DNA from: Knoxdaviesia capensis
Lineage: Eukaryota > Ascomycota > Sordariomycetes > Microascales > Gondwanamycetaceae
Length of the DNA: 64,000 bases
NCBI GenBank assembly: GCA_001510575.1
Contig: LNGK01000001.1
Span: 806,001 to 870,000 of the forward strand
Reading direction: 5' to 3'
Below the pieces are notes generated by a model. It had not been told where the DNA came from. It searched no databases and was given only the letters and a program-made list of their open reading frames with translations. The position numbers and the translations under genes are program-made. Positions 22,653 to 36,200 of this stretch are shown here, piece by piece; the first letter of the stretch is position 1; the number at the start of each line of letters is the position of its first letter.

Positions 22653-25124
22653 GATTGCTGGAAATGGATGGACGGGTGGGAGAATCGATGACTCAGAAGA
22701 AGGTGAAGACGGTGGCAGAATTGTTATGGGCGCGGGGCAGTGGGGACCAGATCAAAGACACACACACAAAAGCCGTCGTCCGATGGAGGGGCAATGGTGG
22801 AAGACGATGAAATGAAATGGAAGGGGACGAGGAGAAGAAGAGAAGAAGAAAGTCGGAGATAAAGATGGAGACGAAGGGTTGATGCGGATGGAAAAAGAAT
22901 TCAAAGCAGGAAAAGTTCAGGTGGGGGGGTGGGAAAAAACGTTGGTGACAAAGAAAGAGAAAAAGAAAATACAAATATAATGGTGATGTTTTGGGCGAAT
23001 GTGTGACTTTGTTTCTTTTTTTGAGGGCTACAGCCAAAATATTACAGTGGTCAATTTTGGTGGAGGGAAAGCCAGCTAGGCCTGTTTGGCATTGATAAGC
23101 TGATAAGATGAGGGGAGCAGTTTTCGGTAGATCCTCGGAATATCACCGGGGCAAATCGGGTTATCACGGTTGGTACTTAGGGTCTGGTAGTCGGGCTAGG
23201 GTTCTTTGGGTGAGATTCAAATGGTTCGATCACGAACAGGTCAACAGGCATGTAGAGTCAAGTGTCGAAGCCAAATAGCCTGAGATTGGTTACGCTTGAT
23301 TGCGCGTACCTTACGGTTGGACTCTGTGCGCTGGCTCCAGAGCTGGTCTCCTCATCCAACCACAGTACGAAGTGTGGCCGTGAACAATCTGTCTCTTCTC
23401 GGGGCATGCCGCGAACATGGGTGAGAGACATCGGATCTCTCCCGACAGACTACATCTCGTTCCCGGGAAACCCTGTAATGAACCTGCGACATGCTCGACT
23501 AAATTGCAACGCAGCTGACCCCTGCCTGATATCGAAGATCATTGTGCTGTCCGATGGTGTACCTCTCCAGCGGTGAAGCGATCGGCACCCACCAACAGGC
23601 CAACAGAAGCAGCATCACATACCCTAACCCTAACGGGACGTGACACAACAACAGTCGCGCAACCGGTTGGCTATCCGAGACAGGCATTCCCCCTTCACAT
23701 TCCAGATTGTCAGTTCGCAGATCCTGGCTGCTCAGTGCCCGCAGCCAGTCTCCACTAGATGGAGCACACGGCGGGCCGCATACCGGGTCTTAGATTGAGG
23801 ATTTCACGGATATGTCCGGTGCGTGTTTTAAGCTCTCTTTCTCTCTTCTTCCGCTCCCCATTTCCCGGCACCCGCCACGCCCTCTCACTCCCTCTCACGC
23901 CCCCTCCTTTGAGAGGGAAGACGTGTTTTTAGCGTCGTAGACCGTGTGGGCTTGATTTTGAAATTTCTATTCGTCGCGGAACAAGAAATTCATGCTTGTC
24001 AATCCTGGGCAGGGCAAAAGGAAGCAAGGAAAGCCACCACACAAAAACAGAGCACGCAGAAATGCTCCCTCCGAAATTGAGACCGAACCGCGGCAGCTAT
24101 GTCGAGGCTAGGGGGGTTTATAGTTTAGGGGGCGGGGGCGGCGACGCCGGGAGACTGGTAGCTGGCGTGCGCGGGCCCGGAAATTCGGATCGAACAAACG
24201 GAGATCCCTCCGCCTGGGAAAGAGAAGGGAGAGAGAGAGAAAGAGAAAGAGAGAGAAAGCGAGACTGGGAGAACCCGGACGGCCCCCACCGTTTGCTCCC
24301 TCGCCAGCCTAGGCCGGGTTGGGTGGAGCGGGCATGTGTGTCTCGGAATGCAAGCCACAGCGCTACGACAAGCTGGTGCAGGAGCCAGTTGCTGTCAGAC
24401 ATCGATCAACTTGTGAGCCGACGTACGAGTGACCAGCTGTAGCGGCGGGAGGTTGTTGGGGGCGGTATCCGCAAGTTGACCTTGACAGACTTTTTTGTGT
24501 CTTTGTTTTCTGGCGGTGGACGGACCGAGAGCAAGTAATAGGCTGGGCATTCCTTGGGGCCCCCACTGACGAAAGCAGGTTTGACGCCGGAGCTGGGTTC
24601 ACCAGACGAGCCCAAGCAAGCCAGCTGGAAAGAAAGCAGCGGTATGTCTCTTGAGAGGGGAAGGCGGAAGCCGGGCTGGTTGCTGGCGGACGGTTCCAAA
24701 GAGTAGTTTCTGCTTAGAGAATCTGGAGAATGACACCACGTATCACGGGTGAGGACAAGGGGGCCAGGCCAGTCTTTCGCCTTTTCTTTGGCGAACGCAC
24801 CAGGCATAGTGGCTAGTGGCTACTGGCTTTTTCTAGGCCCTCGAATCTACTGAAGGAAGTGATGTGAGAGGAAAATGGAAAAAGCCGCGATGTTTTAGGC
24901 TAGGGTTTAGCTACTGCTAGTTGGAGAACTGAATGACGAACGAGACAGAAGGGAGCGGGTAGTGATCCGTCATAGGTTGATATATGCGGCTAAGAGACAG
25001 GGAGACACGATGGAACATTGGAGAACGGAGGGCGGAGAGGTCGGACAGCCTCACAAGGAGACGAAATGAAGGATGAACGAAGGAAGAAGCAGATCACACC
25101 CTCGTGGACAGCAGTGAAATGATG

Positions 25125-25153
25125 GAAAGAGAAAGAGAGAGAGAGAGAGAGAG
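25125..25153. repeat. (GA)n microsatellite
   Basis: Almost pure GA run in the eIF2 gamma/Clr5 intergenic region. Confidence 0.85.
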
Positions 25154-25470
25154 GCCGAGAGCGGCCGAAGATGTGGGTGTGAGTAAGACACAGCCGGACA
25201 TCCCGGGCCGGCCAAGGGAGAGAGACACCGGCGGCCGAAGCAAGACTGGATGTTGGGGGCGCTGAAGGTGGTTGTCAGGCGGGAATTTGTTGATGGGCTG
25301 CTGAAAGAGCGTGAGAAAGGAAAGGAGAGAAGGTGTGAAGCATGGATTGCATTCCTGCCAACTTGCTGTGATCGTGAGTGAGTGAGTGAGTAGAAGCCAG
25401 CAAGAAAGTTGGGAGAAGTGGGAGAGAGTGAGAGTGGGAAAGAGAGCGAGTTGAGAGTCTCTCCGAGGCT

Positions 25471-25506
25471 CCGTGTCCCGTGTCCTGTGTCCCGTGTCCG
25501 GTGCCC
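25471..25506. repeat. Short minisatellite of about five CCGTGTC-like 7-bp units
   Basis: CCGTGTC, CCGTGTC, CTGTGTC, CCGTGTC, CGGTGCC in direct tandem. The same DNA read on the other strand gives a repeated peptide frame that is an artefact of the repeat. Confidence 0.8.
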
Positions 25507-26867
25507 GGAAGCTTTTCTTGCAGACGGGTTTTTGGTGCCTGTGCTTTGCCTCCCCCGTCCCAGTGGGCAAGGACTGATGATCCCCGCCGATCCTCGTCGT
25601 CTCACCATGTGTGTGAGCTTGTGTATACACTATATGAAGAAATAGTCGGAGGGAGTGAAACCGTGGAGTGAGACGTCCTTCCGCCCTAACACAGACGAAG
25701 ATTTCGCCGCCCGCCAGCCATGGCGCAGCGTATGTTCCCGGGAGACCGATCACACGCCCACATACAGCGTGGACCACTGAAGTCTACCGACATGTATGGA
25801 GGAATACGCACTACAACAAAGTCCAAGTCGGCGAAATCGAACCAAGTTGCGGCTGGCTCACTCTGTCTCAGAAGTTGGTGGTGTCGGCAACGAACCGACG
25901 GCTGCGAGCACGACTATCTCTAAAACAGAACAAGGCGTGCAATTGCAAGATAGGGCCGGTGTCCTCCTCATCTCTCCCACTTCCGACTTCTCCCTCCCAC
26001 TTCCGACTCCCTCCTTGCACTTTCTTCTCCTTGCGGCTTCCCCGGTTTCTCTCGCTCTTGTTGACGACTGATTGATCGTGTCTCGCTGTTTCTGTTTCTT
26101 CTTCCCCCTTCGTTGTCCTCATTCCTCCCGTCATCTGATATTGTATCCTTTCTTATCTTATATCTTTTTTCTTGCTTCACCGGTCCTCGCGTCTTTCTCT
26201 CTTATTTTAATTTTATTTTATCTTTTATATCTCTCCCGTACCTCTCTTCTTCTTCCTTTCTTCCCCATATTTTTATCTTCTTCCTCTTCCTCTTATCTCT
26301 TCCCTTACTACCTCCCGGTCGACGATTAATTGCTCGTCCTCTTCAGATCCCGCCCCTTCTCTGTAGCAATAGCTTGGGCCTATTTTTATGTTCTTCTTCC
26401 TTGCATCTTTTGATTCCTGTCAACCTTAATTGCTTGGTCTCCTCTATCTCTTAACGTTGCAATAAGCTCTCCCTCAGGGCCTCGACTGTCTCCGTTTATT
26501 TCTCTTTTGATCCCAGCTCTCTTTTATTATTTTTCAGCTACCTTTTTATACTGCCATCTCCCCCCTGGCCGACTCCATTTATTCGCGTCGCCTTAACCTG
26601 TGTCCAACCTTCCCTGGCTTTGTGAACCTCTCCATCTTCTTGCATAAAATTCCCATCTGAAAGAAGCGCTTCGGCCATCTTCCGTCGTACTGATCTGTCA
26701 ACCCCCCCGCTTAGCCTTATTCCATCTTTGCCGGCCTTGAAGTGTGTGTGTGTGTGCTTCTGCGATTTCCTCTCCGTGGCCGGTTTGCTCCTTTTGGTTT
26801 TTTTGTCCTTTCGTAGTAAATTCTGCTTCCCAATCCCGTGGTTGTTTGTCTTCCAATCTCCCCCTCC

Positions 26868-29556
26868 ATGGCTCCTTCTGGCCGCCTATACCCCGACCGC
26901 TCAGTACCTGTTCTTCCTCTGGAGGCGCCGGAACTGTATTCCCAGCAATCCCCGTCGTCGTCGGTGTTTCCTCCGTCCTTCTCCGAGCCACGCTCCGGGC
27001 CCGCCGTCCGAGCTCCGTCGTCGACCAAAGAGCCGTCGTGGCTCCACTCGCAAGCCCTGCCTTATCACTACAACCACACCAGCTACGACAGCTCCAGCCG
27101 CATTTGTCCGGGCCACCCCTCAGTAGCCGTGCCACTGCCGCCCTCCGTCACCATGGCCACCGTGGCGACCGCTGCCGCCAACCCGAGCTCGGCCGGCTTT
27201 CTGCGGACTCGGCCCCAGGCCTGGGCGACCGACGTCTCGGCCGCCGAGTCCAGCCGCGTGTTCGAAGAACTCGTCTCCAGCGACAGCGAGTACGGCGGCT
27301 CGGCCGGCCGCGGCGGTAGCAGCAGCAGCCGCGGCGGCATCCGACTCGGCTTGGCCGGCGATGGCGGTGACTCACCACCCTCCGACTCCGGGTCTCTTGT
27401 CGTTCCCCGCGGCATGTCGGTGGGATCGACATCCAGCACTGCTGACGGCCCGGCTGCATCTGCCGGTGGGCCGACAGCTGCCACGGCAGGAAAGCTGCGG
27501 TCGACCGCTCCTTCCCGATTTGCTCGCTCGGCATCCCCGCCTCCGATTCCGGGGAAGTGGGCCACGGCTGCCGATTGGCAGAAGCACCGGAAGTTGATAA
27601 CCCGGATGTATTTGAAAGAAAAACGGACTTTGCGATTCTTGAAGCAGCTCATGGAACAGGAACACAACTTCTACGCAACGTATGTTTTACACCTGATAGA
27701 TCGATGTGGGTTTGTATATGATCGGCCGACGCCTCCACTAATACCTCTCTTCGCTATCTAGAGATCGCATGTACAAGGCCCGCTTCAAGACCTGGAACGT
27801 CTCGAAGAACTCCAAGTCTCTTCCCGCTTCCGCCGCTACCACCACTTGCACTTCCGCTTCCACCACCGACTCCGTCTCCGCCTCTGCCCCCTCTACCTCG
27901 GGCAGCTCTTCCGCGCCGGCACCGACCCCACCGGCGGCGAATACCAACCTCCAACTCCTCAACCACTACCTGTACCGATCACCACCGCCGCTCAACGGAA
28001 CCGCGTCTGCCTCGGAACATGCGCGGCTCCTGCTCCCGCCGGGATCTGCCGAGGAGGCCGTGCTCCGACATCTGCGTGCCTACATCCACGGCTCGTTCGA
28101 GGGCGGCACATGGCTCATCGATGACCGGCTCCGCTACTGCCTGACCCTCCAGGGCGGCGGCAACAACTGGCTGCGGCACATCCAGCGCGACCTGGGCCCC
28201 GGCGCCGAGTTGCTGGCATCCGGCCCGATCTCTGCGCCCCGGGGCATGCAGCTTCTGAACCACGCCTTTTCCGCCCTCAAGCCGGCTCTGCGTGAGGAGC
28301 AGCCTCTGCTACTGCCGCTGCTCTTCCATGTGATCTTCAACTGCGAAACAACGCTGGGGTTGGCCGACCTGAGCATGATGCTGCGGCGATATCTCGCGGA
28401 GATGTCGGTGATCGTCATGGGGCCTCACCACCCCATCACCCAGCTGTGGACGTCTCTCACGCAGTTCCCGCGCGCCACCGACTCGCCGCTGATGCACCTG
28501 CTGTGCGCGTCCGTCAACGACCTGATGCAGGAGTACCTCGGCAAGAACAACCTGATCACGCGCTTCACCGGCCAGAGCAACGCTGTGGTGAAGCAGCACT
28601 ACCGGTCATCTGGAACGTCCACGCGACCGACGACCCCGCTGGCGTCACTACCCGCCGAGTTCTCGGGGAAGCCCCGCCTGGGCACCGACATCGCCATGCT
28701 TCCGCGCGCCCGCGCTGCCGGGCTGGCGGTTGTGCAGGCCAACGCCAGCATCGGGCTACCGCGCATTGTGTACGATATCTCCCGGCGGCCGCCCAGCTCG
28801 CGACGGACTTGGCGGAGTTCGCCGGACCAGAAGTCCGCGTCCTCGTCGCCGCCGCCGGCGTCTTCCGACCCTTCCTTTGCAAACTCGACCATGTCCGCCG
28901 CTGGCTCGCGTGCCATCTCGCCCGACCGCGCGGCGGCCATGTTCGCGGCGCGGGCCGAGTCCAATACCTTCCCCGCGCCGCCCCCGCTCCCGCCGATCCG
29001 CAAATCCGTCCTGCGCGCGCAGCTGAACCAGGAGCCCGAGGAGGTGCTCGTTGCCGCGTGGACGCTGTACCTGATTCCCGGGTGCGAAGAGGAGGTGCGG
29101 CGGTTCGTGACGGCAAGCCGGCTGCTGGACGACGCCAACGCGCCGGGGCTTCCCGGCCCGGTGACGTGCCATGTGCGGGCGGAGAGCTGGTACCTGATGG
29201 GGCTGATCGACTGGGAGCTGGACGACCTGGAGGCGTCGATTGCGGCGCTGCGTCGGGCGCTGGCCATCTCGTACGAGGCGCAGCACCGCATTGTGCGGTT
29301 CCGGCGGGGCGAGCTGAGTGCGGCCGAGGTGGCGGCCGCCCACCGCGACGACTTCATCCCGCCGGACCGCCGGCTGGTGCTCAAGGTGCTGCATGACCTT
29401 GAGTTTTTGTCGCGGCGCATTGGCGATGTCGAGAGCGCCGTGCATGCGTGGCAGGGCCTGCAGGAGCTGCGGGACACGCCGGCGGTGCCGTGGATGACGC
29501 ACCGGCCGAAGGTGCACGAGCCCGGGTCGGAGACGGAGCTCTGGGTGCTTGAGTAG
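26868..29556 (+). CDS. Clr5-domain protein
   Basis: Two exons, 26868-27679 and 27762-29556, giving 868 residues. The first 225 residues are Ser/Pro/Gly/Ala-rich and look disordered. The Clr5 domain spans about 228-295: a Trp-led ATAADWQKHRKLITRMYLKE, then LMEQEHNFYAT, and across the intron DRMYKARFKTWNVSKN, with the conserved closing Trp and Lys-Asn. After a Ser/Ala/Thr linker comes a helical region with TPR-like helix pairs (LLPLLFHVIFNCET, MLRRYLAEMSVI, and at the end LMGLIDWELDDLEASIAALRRAL and LKVLHDLEFLSRRIGDVESAVHAW). In fission yeast Clr5 takes part in gene silencing; most filamentous-fungal members are uncharacterised. The start is the first ATG in frame, after a T/C-rich leader. The domain call is strong; function is not inferable. 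Confidence 0.85.
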
Positions 29557-30773
29557 GACCACTCCGGTCTCCACTGCCCTACAGCCGCTTTTGTCTTGGA
29601 CCAGGTCCTCGGCCTCTGTGCTGGGGTCTCTGCCTTGTGTCTCCCTGGCTCGTTGATTTTGTCGATTCCTTTTCTCTGTATTCTCTCTGTATTCTCTCTG
29701 TCCTTTTTCTTTTTGTTCTACGGAGAACACCGCTTCACCACGACGATTCACGACCCTTTTTTGAAAGCGACATTTTTCCTTTCTTACCTTTTTTCTTTCC
29801 TTGTTCTTTCTCTTCTTGCTGCTGTTTTTCTTTTTAATTTCAGGGGGCTTTTCTGGGCCCGTGGAGCTTTCTGGGTCTGGGAGTATCTATGCACCCTCAC
29901 CATCTATCAATACTGGAGTTGGCACACACTGTTTTTCCCTTCGGCGGCGTTTTGAGTTGGGCCCGGCCGCGAGGAAATAACACCCCCACCGGGACCTGGA
30001 AATGTGGGATATGTATTTTAGGGGCTTTTTGTATGTGCTCTCGTGGTGTAGAAGAGGGCGAACAAGATATACACTGTGGGCAATCTCGGGGTTTCATTTT
30101 CTTCTTTTTGTAGTCTGCTTCCGGGGGTCCCGAGGTGGGAAGTTTGGGTGGCGTTTTCTTTTTTTCTTCGTTCTTGGGATTCGGGGTGCGGGGTGATCGT
30201 GTGGGAGCATCTCTTTGCAGTGCGCACACTGGTCATTTGGTGCACGCAATACACACAGAAGCCCGTGCCGGGTCATTTTGCTCCTGAGAAGTTCCGTTCT
30301 GTGACTACGCATCTGTGTGAAGTTAAGTACGTGAGATATCACGAAACAGGGACGGCGGGAATACGACGGAAAAGAAAGCTATGTGTAGTATAGTAAGTAG
30401 TACACTCGGCTCACACAACAAGAACATGCAACATGATGATATCCAAGAAAAGAGAAAAAAAGTAGCCCACAAGAACCAGATCCTCCCTGCCCCGGAAATG
30501 CGTGTGATATCGGGCTCCGTACAAATCCAGCCAAAACAGAAAGAAAGCCAAGTCAAAAAGCAAAAGCAAAAGCAGAAGAAAACTCCGAAGAACTCCGGCG
30601 TTGCGTTACATTCATCCTCCCCTCCCCCGGAAATGGCATCCCGGAATGCGCGTGCGTGTGTACAGAAAAGTGTCACTCTCCGAAAACAGATCGTGCCGAA
30701 CTAAAGAGAACAAACAATGACGAAAAGATATGCTACCTAAGAAACAAAGAGAGAAAGCAGAGAGACATGGAAT
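29557..30773. other. Convergent intergenic region after the Clr5-domain gene
   Basis: 3' UTRs of two convergent genes. An 11-bp TATTCTCTCTG unit is repeated in tandem at 29678-29700. No gene seen. Confidence 0.6.
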
Positions 30774-33274
30774 CTAGATGAAGCTTCCGCCCCGCCCGTC
30801 AGGAGGCGACCGGTCCTTCTTGCGGGGCAACGGCGGGAGAGTGTGTGGCTGGCTCTGGCTCTGGCTGGGCCGCGAGCGGTGGGATTGCAAGCTTTCGTCT
30901 GACCGGCCGCGCTGGTGTTCCAGCGACGGGGGCGGTTGTTGCTGTTGCTGTTGCTGTTGTTGTTGCTGGGACGGAAGGCTGACGGCGCTTTGCTTGGGGG
31001 ATGTTGACGACGTGATGCCCCGGCCGTAGCGCTGCTCGGACACCTGCACGGTGGCCTGCTGGTTCTTCTCCTCCAGCTCGTCCGGGAACCGCGACTTGTC
31101 GAGGTCGTCGTACTCGTAGTCGTAGCCGTCGTAGTCGTACGGGGGCAGCGCATTGGAGCCCGTGGGTTCCGGGCCGTTGCGGGCCTTGGTGGAGCTGTCG
31201 CGCTTGACCAGGCCGAGCCGCTCTTCTTCGGTCGGCGTGCGCTTGTGCAGACCCGGGAGGTGCGGAACGTGGGACTCGCGGGCCGGTGCAGACGCCGGGC
31301 CGCCGGCTTCGTTGCCGTCGTCGGTGGTGGTTGCGTTGGACACGTTCCGGCGGAAGACATTGTGGAAGGAGAACTGGCGGCGGGCCGAGTGCGGCGGAGG
31401 CATCGGCGGCCGGTCGTCGTCGTCGCCGTCTTCAGGCACTAGGCTCATGTAGGCCGGGTTGCTGCGAGGACCGCCGGCAAAGGCCGAGTCCTTGGACCCC
31501 GGGACGGTGATTTCCGTGAGGGGCACCGGGTGCATCGGGCTCTGTGGTACAGGCGCAAGAGGGAATCTGCCGGATTTCCGCCGCAGAGTACCGGCCAAGG
31601 AGGTGAAAATCGTCGGAGATCGCATTTGCTCGCGCTCGGCAATCTCCTCGTCGGTCAGGAACTGGGACATGCCCAGGGGCGGGTGCGGCGTACGCGGGGG
31701 GATGGGGAAAGGCCCTGGAGTGCTGGTGGCACGGGTGCTAACACTGCCATGGTTGCTCAGGAGGACAGTCCGGCGGCGGCGAAGGCCATCCCACTCGTAC
31801 GCCGGAGCACCATCTTCCGATACAGTCTCCAAGCGCTCACGCAGCTTCTCGTCGCGCAGCCGCTCAAATTCCCGCTGCTCCATCTTCTGGCGGACCATGG
31901 AGATACGGCGCACAATGGCGGCGGCACCACGAATGGCATCGGCCTTGGGCTCCGTTTCCGGCTGCTCCTGCTCGGCGATAGTCTGGAGCTGGTCCAAATC
32001 GCCGTTGAACACGGCGACATCGGGAACATCCTTGGCGGACTTGGAGAGCTGCAATAGAACAACGCCCGAGCAAATGGTGAGAAAGCCCATGACAATGGTG
32101 ACGATAGACGTCGGCGTGCCCTTGAAGCCGCGGAAAAGAATGGCCGAGGTGATGATGGTGGTGCTAGTGAAGTAAACATAGTAGGTAGGAGTAACCAGAG
32201 CAGCATTGAACAAGTTTAGTGCTTTCTAAAAGTTGCCAAACCGGGTGGCTAGTTAGTTACGTGGATATTCCATAACCCGGATTGCACGTCGGTTGAAGTT
32301 GGCAATTGCCAAGATCCAAGACCGTGTTTCTGACCTGTAGCATGCGACAGCGCAATATGCACTATCGCACAATCGAGACAGCCAAGACATATAAAACAAC
32401 GCAAGAGATGACTAGAAAAAAAACCCCCCCAAAAAAAACAAGAAATCGAGATGGGTGGGCCAACACTTACATTCAGATAGATGATTTCGGTCACCAACGT
32501 CACAATGGCAAACACCATGATGACATAGAGAAACCATTGGTTGAACTGAGGGGTTCCGCCGGCCTGGGCGATAATAGCAGCTCCGAGGCCTTGAATAGCG
32601 ACAACACTCAGACCGCCAATCCAGCTGCAGATGGAGATATAGACCAGCATGTTCTTCTTTCCCCATCTGGGCCCGGCGTAAAAGGCAGTGATGATGCTGC
32701 CAAGAATCACCACTCCGGCAAAGCTGAGAAATCCCGGCTGCACCACAAAGCTCTGCATCTGCTGGATGTTTGCGACGGCGGATTCCTGCGGGGCATTCAT
32801 GACAATAACCACGGAGCCGACAATACACAGGAAGCAGCCGACCTTTCCAACAATGCTGAGGCGTTCTTTGAGGAAGATGGCCGAGAGGACGGTGGTGATG
32901 ACAACAGAGAGCGCGCCGAGCGGAGTCACGAGAATGGCGTCGGTGAAGGCGTAGGCGACAAAGTTGCACACTTCGCCGACAATCATGAGGATCATGCCGG
33001 TCCACCACCAGACGTTTTTCAGGTAGCCGTAGCCTTCACCGGCGACCTCGTTGTACTTTTCGTTGGCTTTCAACAAGCCCATCTTCTTCAGCACAAACGA
33101 GGTGCCAATAAAGGCGCCGGAGGCGACGGCCAAGGAGATTCCGATAGCCTTGAAAGCTGGCGGCCGGGAGGCGGCGTTCGGGTCGGAGACGCCATTACGG
33201 GCGATCAACTCGGCGGAGGTGACGAAGTCGTCGGCTATGGCGATTACTCGCGGGAGGAGGGTGTCTGGTGACAT
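30774..33274 (-). CDS. NIPA-like magnesium transporter with a long cytoplasmic tail
   Basis: Two exons, 32471-33274 and 30774-32225, giving 751 residues. Residues 40-335 hold about nine membrane helices of the NIPA/DMT fold: AIGISLAVASGAFIGTSFVLKKMGL, WWWTGMILMIVGEVCNFVAYAF, TPLGALSVVITTVLSAIFLKERL, then GKVGCFLCIVGSVVIVMNAP, and after the intron ALVTPTYYVYFTSTTI and FLTICSGVVLLQLSK. NIPA proteins carry magnesium and other divalent cations. The last 400 or so residues are hydrophilic, with charged helices (RQKMEQREFERLRDEKLRERLE), Pro/Ser-rich segments, a YDYDGYDYEYDD acidic-Tyr cluster and an 11-Gln run encoded at 30936-30968. Transport substrate is inferred from the family, and the tail has no recognised domain. 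Confidence 0.88.
30936..30968 (-). repeat. CAG/CAA repeat encoding 11 glutamines
   Basis: Mixed CAG and CAA codons inside the NIPA-like tail. The mixing suggests the tract is kept as protein rather than being a fresh expansion. Confidence 0.9.
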
Positions 33275-36200
33275 GACGGTCGCGGAATGGGCGGAAACGG
33301 CGCGAGGGAGGGAGAGACACGGAAGTAGTTGGACGAACGGCCACAGCCGCCGTGCGACGCCGGAGCGGGGGGAGAAGACGGGAAACGGAAGTCGTCGCAG
33401 GAAGGTGGCATATATGTGAAGCTAGAAGGAGGTCGAACAACAAGTCGGGTTGTGTGTGTTGAATATAGATAAACGAGAACCAAGGTGCGGCCGAGCGACG
33501 AACACCGAGGCAACCGGATTGTTTGTTTTGCGACGGACTCGAGACTGAGTGTTTAGTTTAGGTTGGTTTGCGCAAAGGACAACGGGAAAAAAAAAGCGAG
33601 AAGATCTGAGAGAAAAAGAAGCGCGAAAAGGTATACGAAAGAACAGCGCACGAAGGCGAAACGAAGAGAAGATGCAGCTAGTCCAATATAAGTACTGTAC
33701 GTCGGATATGTAGTAAACAGGAGTGCAGCGGGAAAAATGGATCTGATATTCAGGAGGATCAAAAAGGCTGTAGGGGGGAAACAGAAGCCAGAGAAAACAA
33801 AAGACAGCTATAGGGGCCGTTATAGCTATAGGATGTGGGGACTATAAAATCGAGGCTCGAGAGACGACTTTGAGACGGGGGGGCAGAAATAAGCAGACAC
33901 GGACTTTGTGGAATGGCCGGCCACTCGATACGTCGCCGTGTCGTGTTCGGAGAGAAGGCGAGACAGAACGAGCCCTGGACAGAGAGTGAGCGCGCGGAGA
34001 ATGGGAGGAGGCCGAAGCAGCCGAGATTCGACGATAAGGGCCTGGGAATGCCAGAATCGAGAGCCGAGAAGGCGCAAAGATCGACGATCGACAGAAGGGG
34101 AGGGGGGATGTAATCGGAAAAGTGAGGGCAGAGAAGAAACGAAGCGGAGATCCCAGAGTGAGTGATAGACAGGGAAGAAAGCAACACACTATCAGAGAAG
34201 CACCGCACTGAGCCTCCACAGAACAAATGTGAGACAGCAAGTGTTGGAAGTTTTGAGTGGTGATGTTTCTTGACGGAGATGATTTGGGCTGCGGGCCTGG
34301 CCTTCACAGTTTTTGTGGGCTACCGTTACAAAGACGATTCTGGGTTGTCTCGCAATTGCATTATCGGGGCTGGCCCCGTTTAACACTTAGGGCTTCCAGT
34401 TATAGTGGTTAAACGCATATCTTTAGCAGGGCAGGAGCCTCTGTCGACGCGGGAAGGAGCAACTGGTGGAGGTTCCTTCTGCAGTTGAAGAGAAGATACT
34501 TGCGACTGGGAAAAAGGAGGGGTTGCGAGTTGCGATTTCAGTACGGGCGCATTCCCCAGAACTCAGCCTCGGGTCGCACCTTCCTCGTGTTAGCAAAAGG
34601 TTACAGGCATCGTGGATTTTTTGTGGACGACGACAACGATGACTGATTGAGTGCAAACTGTGGCGGCTTATGCCAATTTGCTGCATCTGATTGGGTTATG
34701 CGCAGATATGTGTGGCTGGAGATGCTGAAAGGTGGCTGGCACACCTTTTTTCGTCTCTTTTTTTTCCCTTTTTCCTTTCCTTTTTTTCCATTTTTTTCCA
34801 GGCGGGTTTGTTCCCATGGAAACGTTTTTTCCTGGCCACACACACCAAATTTCGGTTCTCCTCCACCCCCCGTCGTCATCTTGACTTCTTCCAGCGTTAT
34901 TTGGTCTTGATGTGACGGTCTCCAGGGCAATCAGCGAGGTTCATCAGCCTCCAACATCGGCTTGGTTTGGGTACTGACGTCGTGGCGATGGTCGCAACAC
35001 ATCATGAGGGTTCTCGATTCGCTGCGTCATGAAGCGCCCGAGGCAGATCTGGAAAAGGGCGGCTAGATGGGGAATGAGACAAAAACCGGTTCGGCGAGAG
35101 AACGGCCACGCACGGTGGGTGGGAGAGAACCGACTGCGAGAAGGGTCAAGCACTAAAGCTGCGGATGCGACGGAGCCTCACCCATTCCGACCAACATCGG
35201 GCGGCGGACAAGTGTCGTATGTGCTGACGGCGCTGCTTGTACCTTTGTCTGCAGATTCTGCGGAGAGAGTACTACTGTACCGACTGTACTCATACACACT
35301 ACGGGGCAACAGTTCCAGAACCAATCGACGGGGTCCTCGACTTTGCATCTCAGCGGCCTGACTCGCTGCGCCTGGCCCAACTTGCCACGCACAACCCCCC
35401 AAACCCGAAACACTAGGAGGTCCATTAAAAACGCCCCGTCGTTGGCTGTGCACGGACGAACCATCGTGGAGGAGGGGGGAAGACGGCCGGAAATGTGCTG
35501 GTTTTGTTGGCTGAGAAGCAGTGACTTTGCGGTCTCTTCGTTCTCCTGTCCACTGTCCAGAGAAATCTATTTATACAGTACATATTGAGTGGGTCCGAAT
35601 GTTCCATGGTCTGCCAAATGGGCCTTGGACTTGTGGTTGTCAGTGTCTTGCTGTCTACACGCACGTGCGTCTGCCAAAACAAACGTCTGTTGCATCCTCC
35701 TCATCGACGAAGGCGACAAGAGGCTCCTTGGGAAACAAACAGCCATGGAGGAGGAGGCACTGGGAATCATCACTACCCTGAAGTCTCGAAAAGCCCTTCG
35801 CCGACCCAGGTGGGTTTGAGATGTCTCTCCACGGGTCCCATAAAATCAGCAGCAGCGAGAAAAAAAAAGCTTGCTCAATAGCGTTCCCAAGCTGAGCTGG
35901 GCACTGTAGCGTACGGCACTGCCTGGGAGACAAGACATGGATCACTTGTCGATGGAGCCGCAAAAGCCCATTATTTCCATCTGTGCCAGGCCGGTTTCTT
36001 CACGTATCGTGTGAGTGAGTGGTTTGTCTCTCCCACACAGCCTTCTTGGAACTTGTATCAAATATCAAAGCCTCTCCGCTTGGCTTAGGGTCTGAAACAA
36101 ACAACTGCCGTCAAGCTTTTGTGTCATGTTACAGGAAGTGGTCTGGAAGCAGTCAAGTCGTCTAGCGGTCATTGCTGAGGGCCTTCTCTTGTGCGCATCT

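Larger units (their letters stand above)
22653..26867. other. Long divergent intergenic region between eIF2 gamma and the Clr5-domain gene
   Basis: 4.2 kb without a recognised gene. It contains a telomere-like ACCCTAACCCTAAC at 23621-23634, CTAGGGTTTAG at 24900-24910, GA-rich tracts at 24220-24260 and 25125-25153, a minisatellite of CCGTGTC units at 25471-25506, a GTGA run near 25374-25390, and a long T/C-rich leader at about 26070-26860 before the Clr5 gene. Open frames here follow the purine/pyrimidine bias and show no motif. Confidence 0.5.

Noticed and set aside
25094..25777. Minus-strand frames running through the GA and CCGTGTC repeats
   Set aside because: The peptides are direct products of the simple repeats (TGHRTRDT, SLSLSL) and carry no domain.
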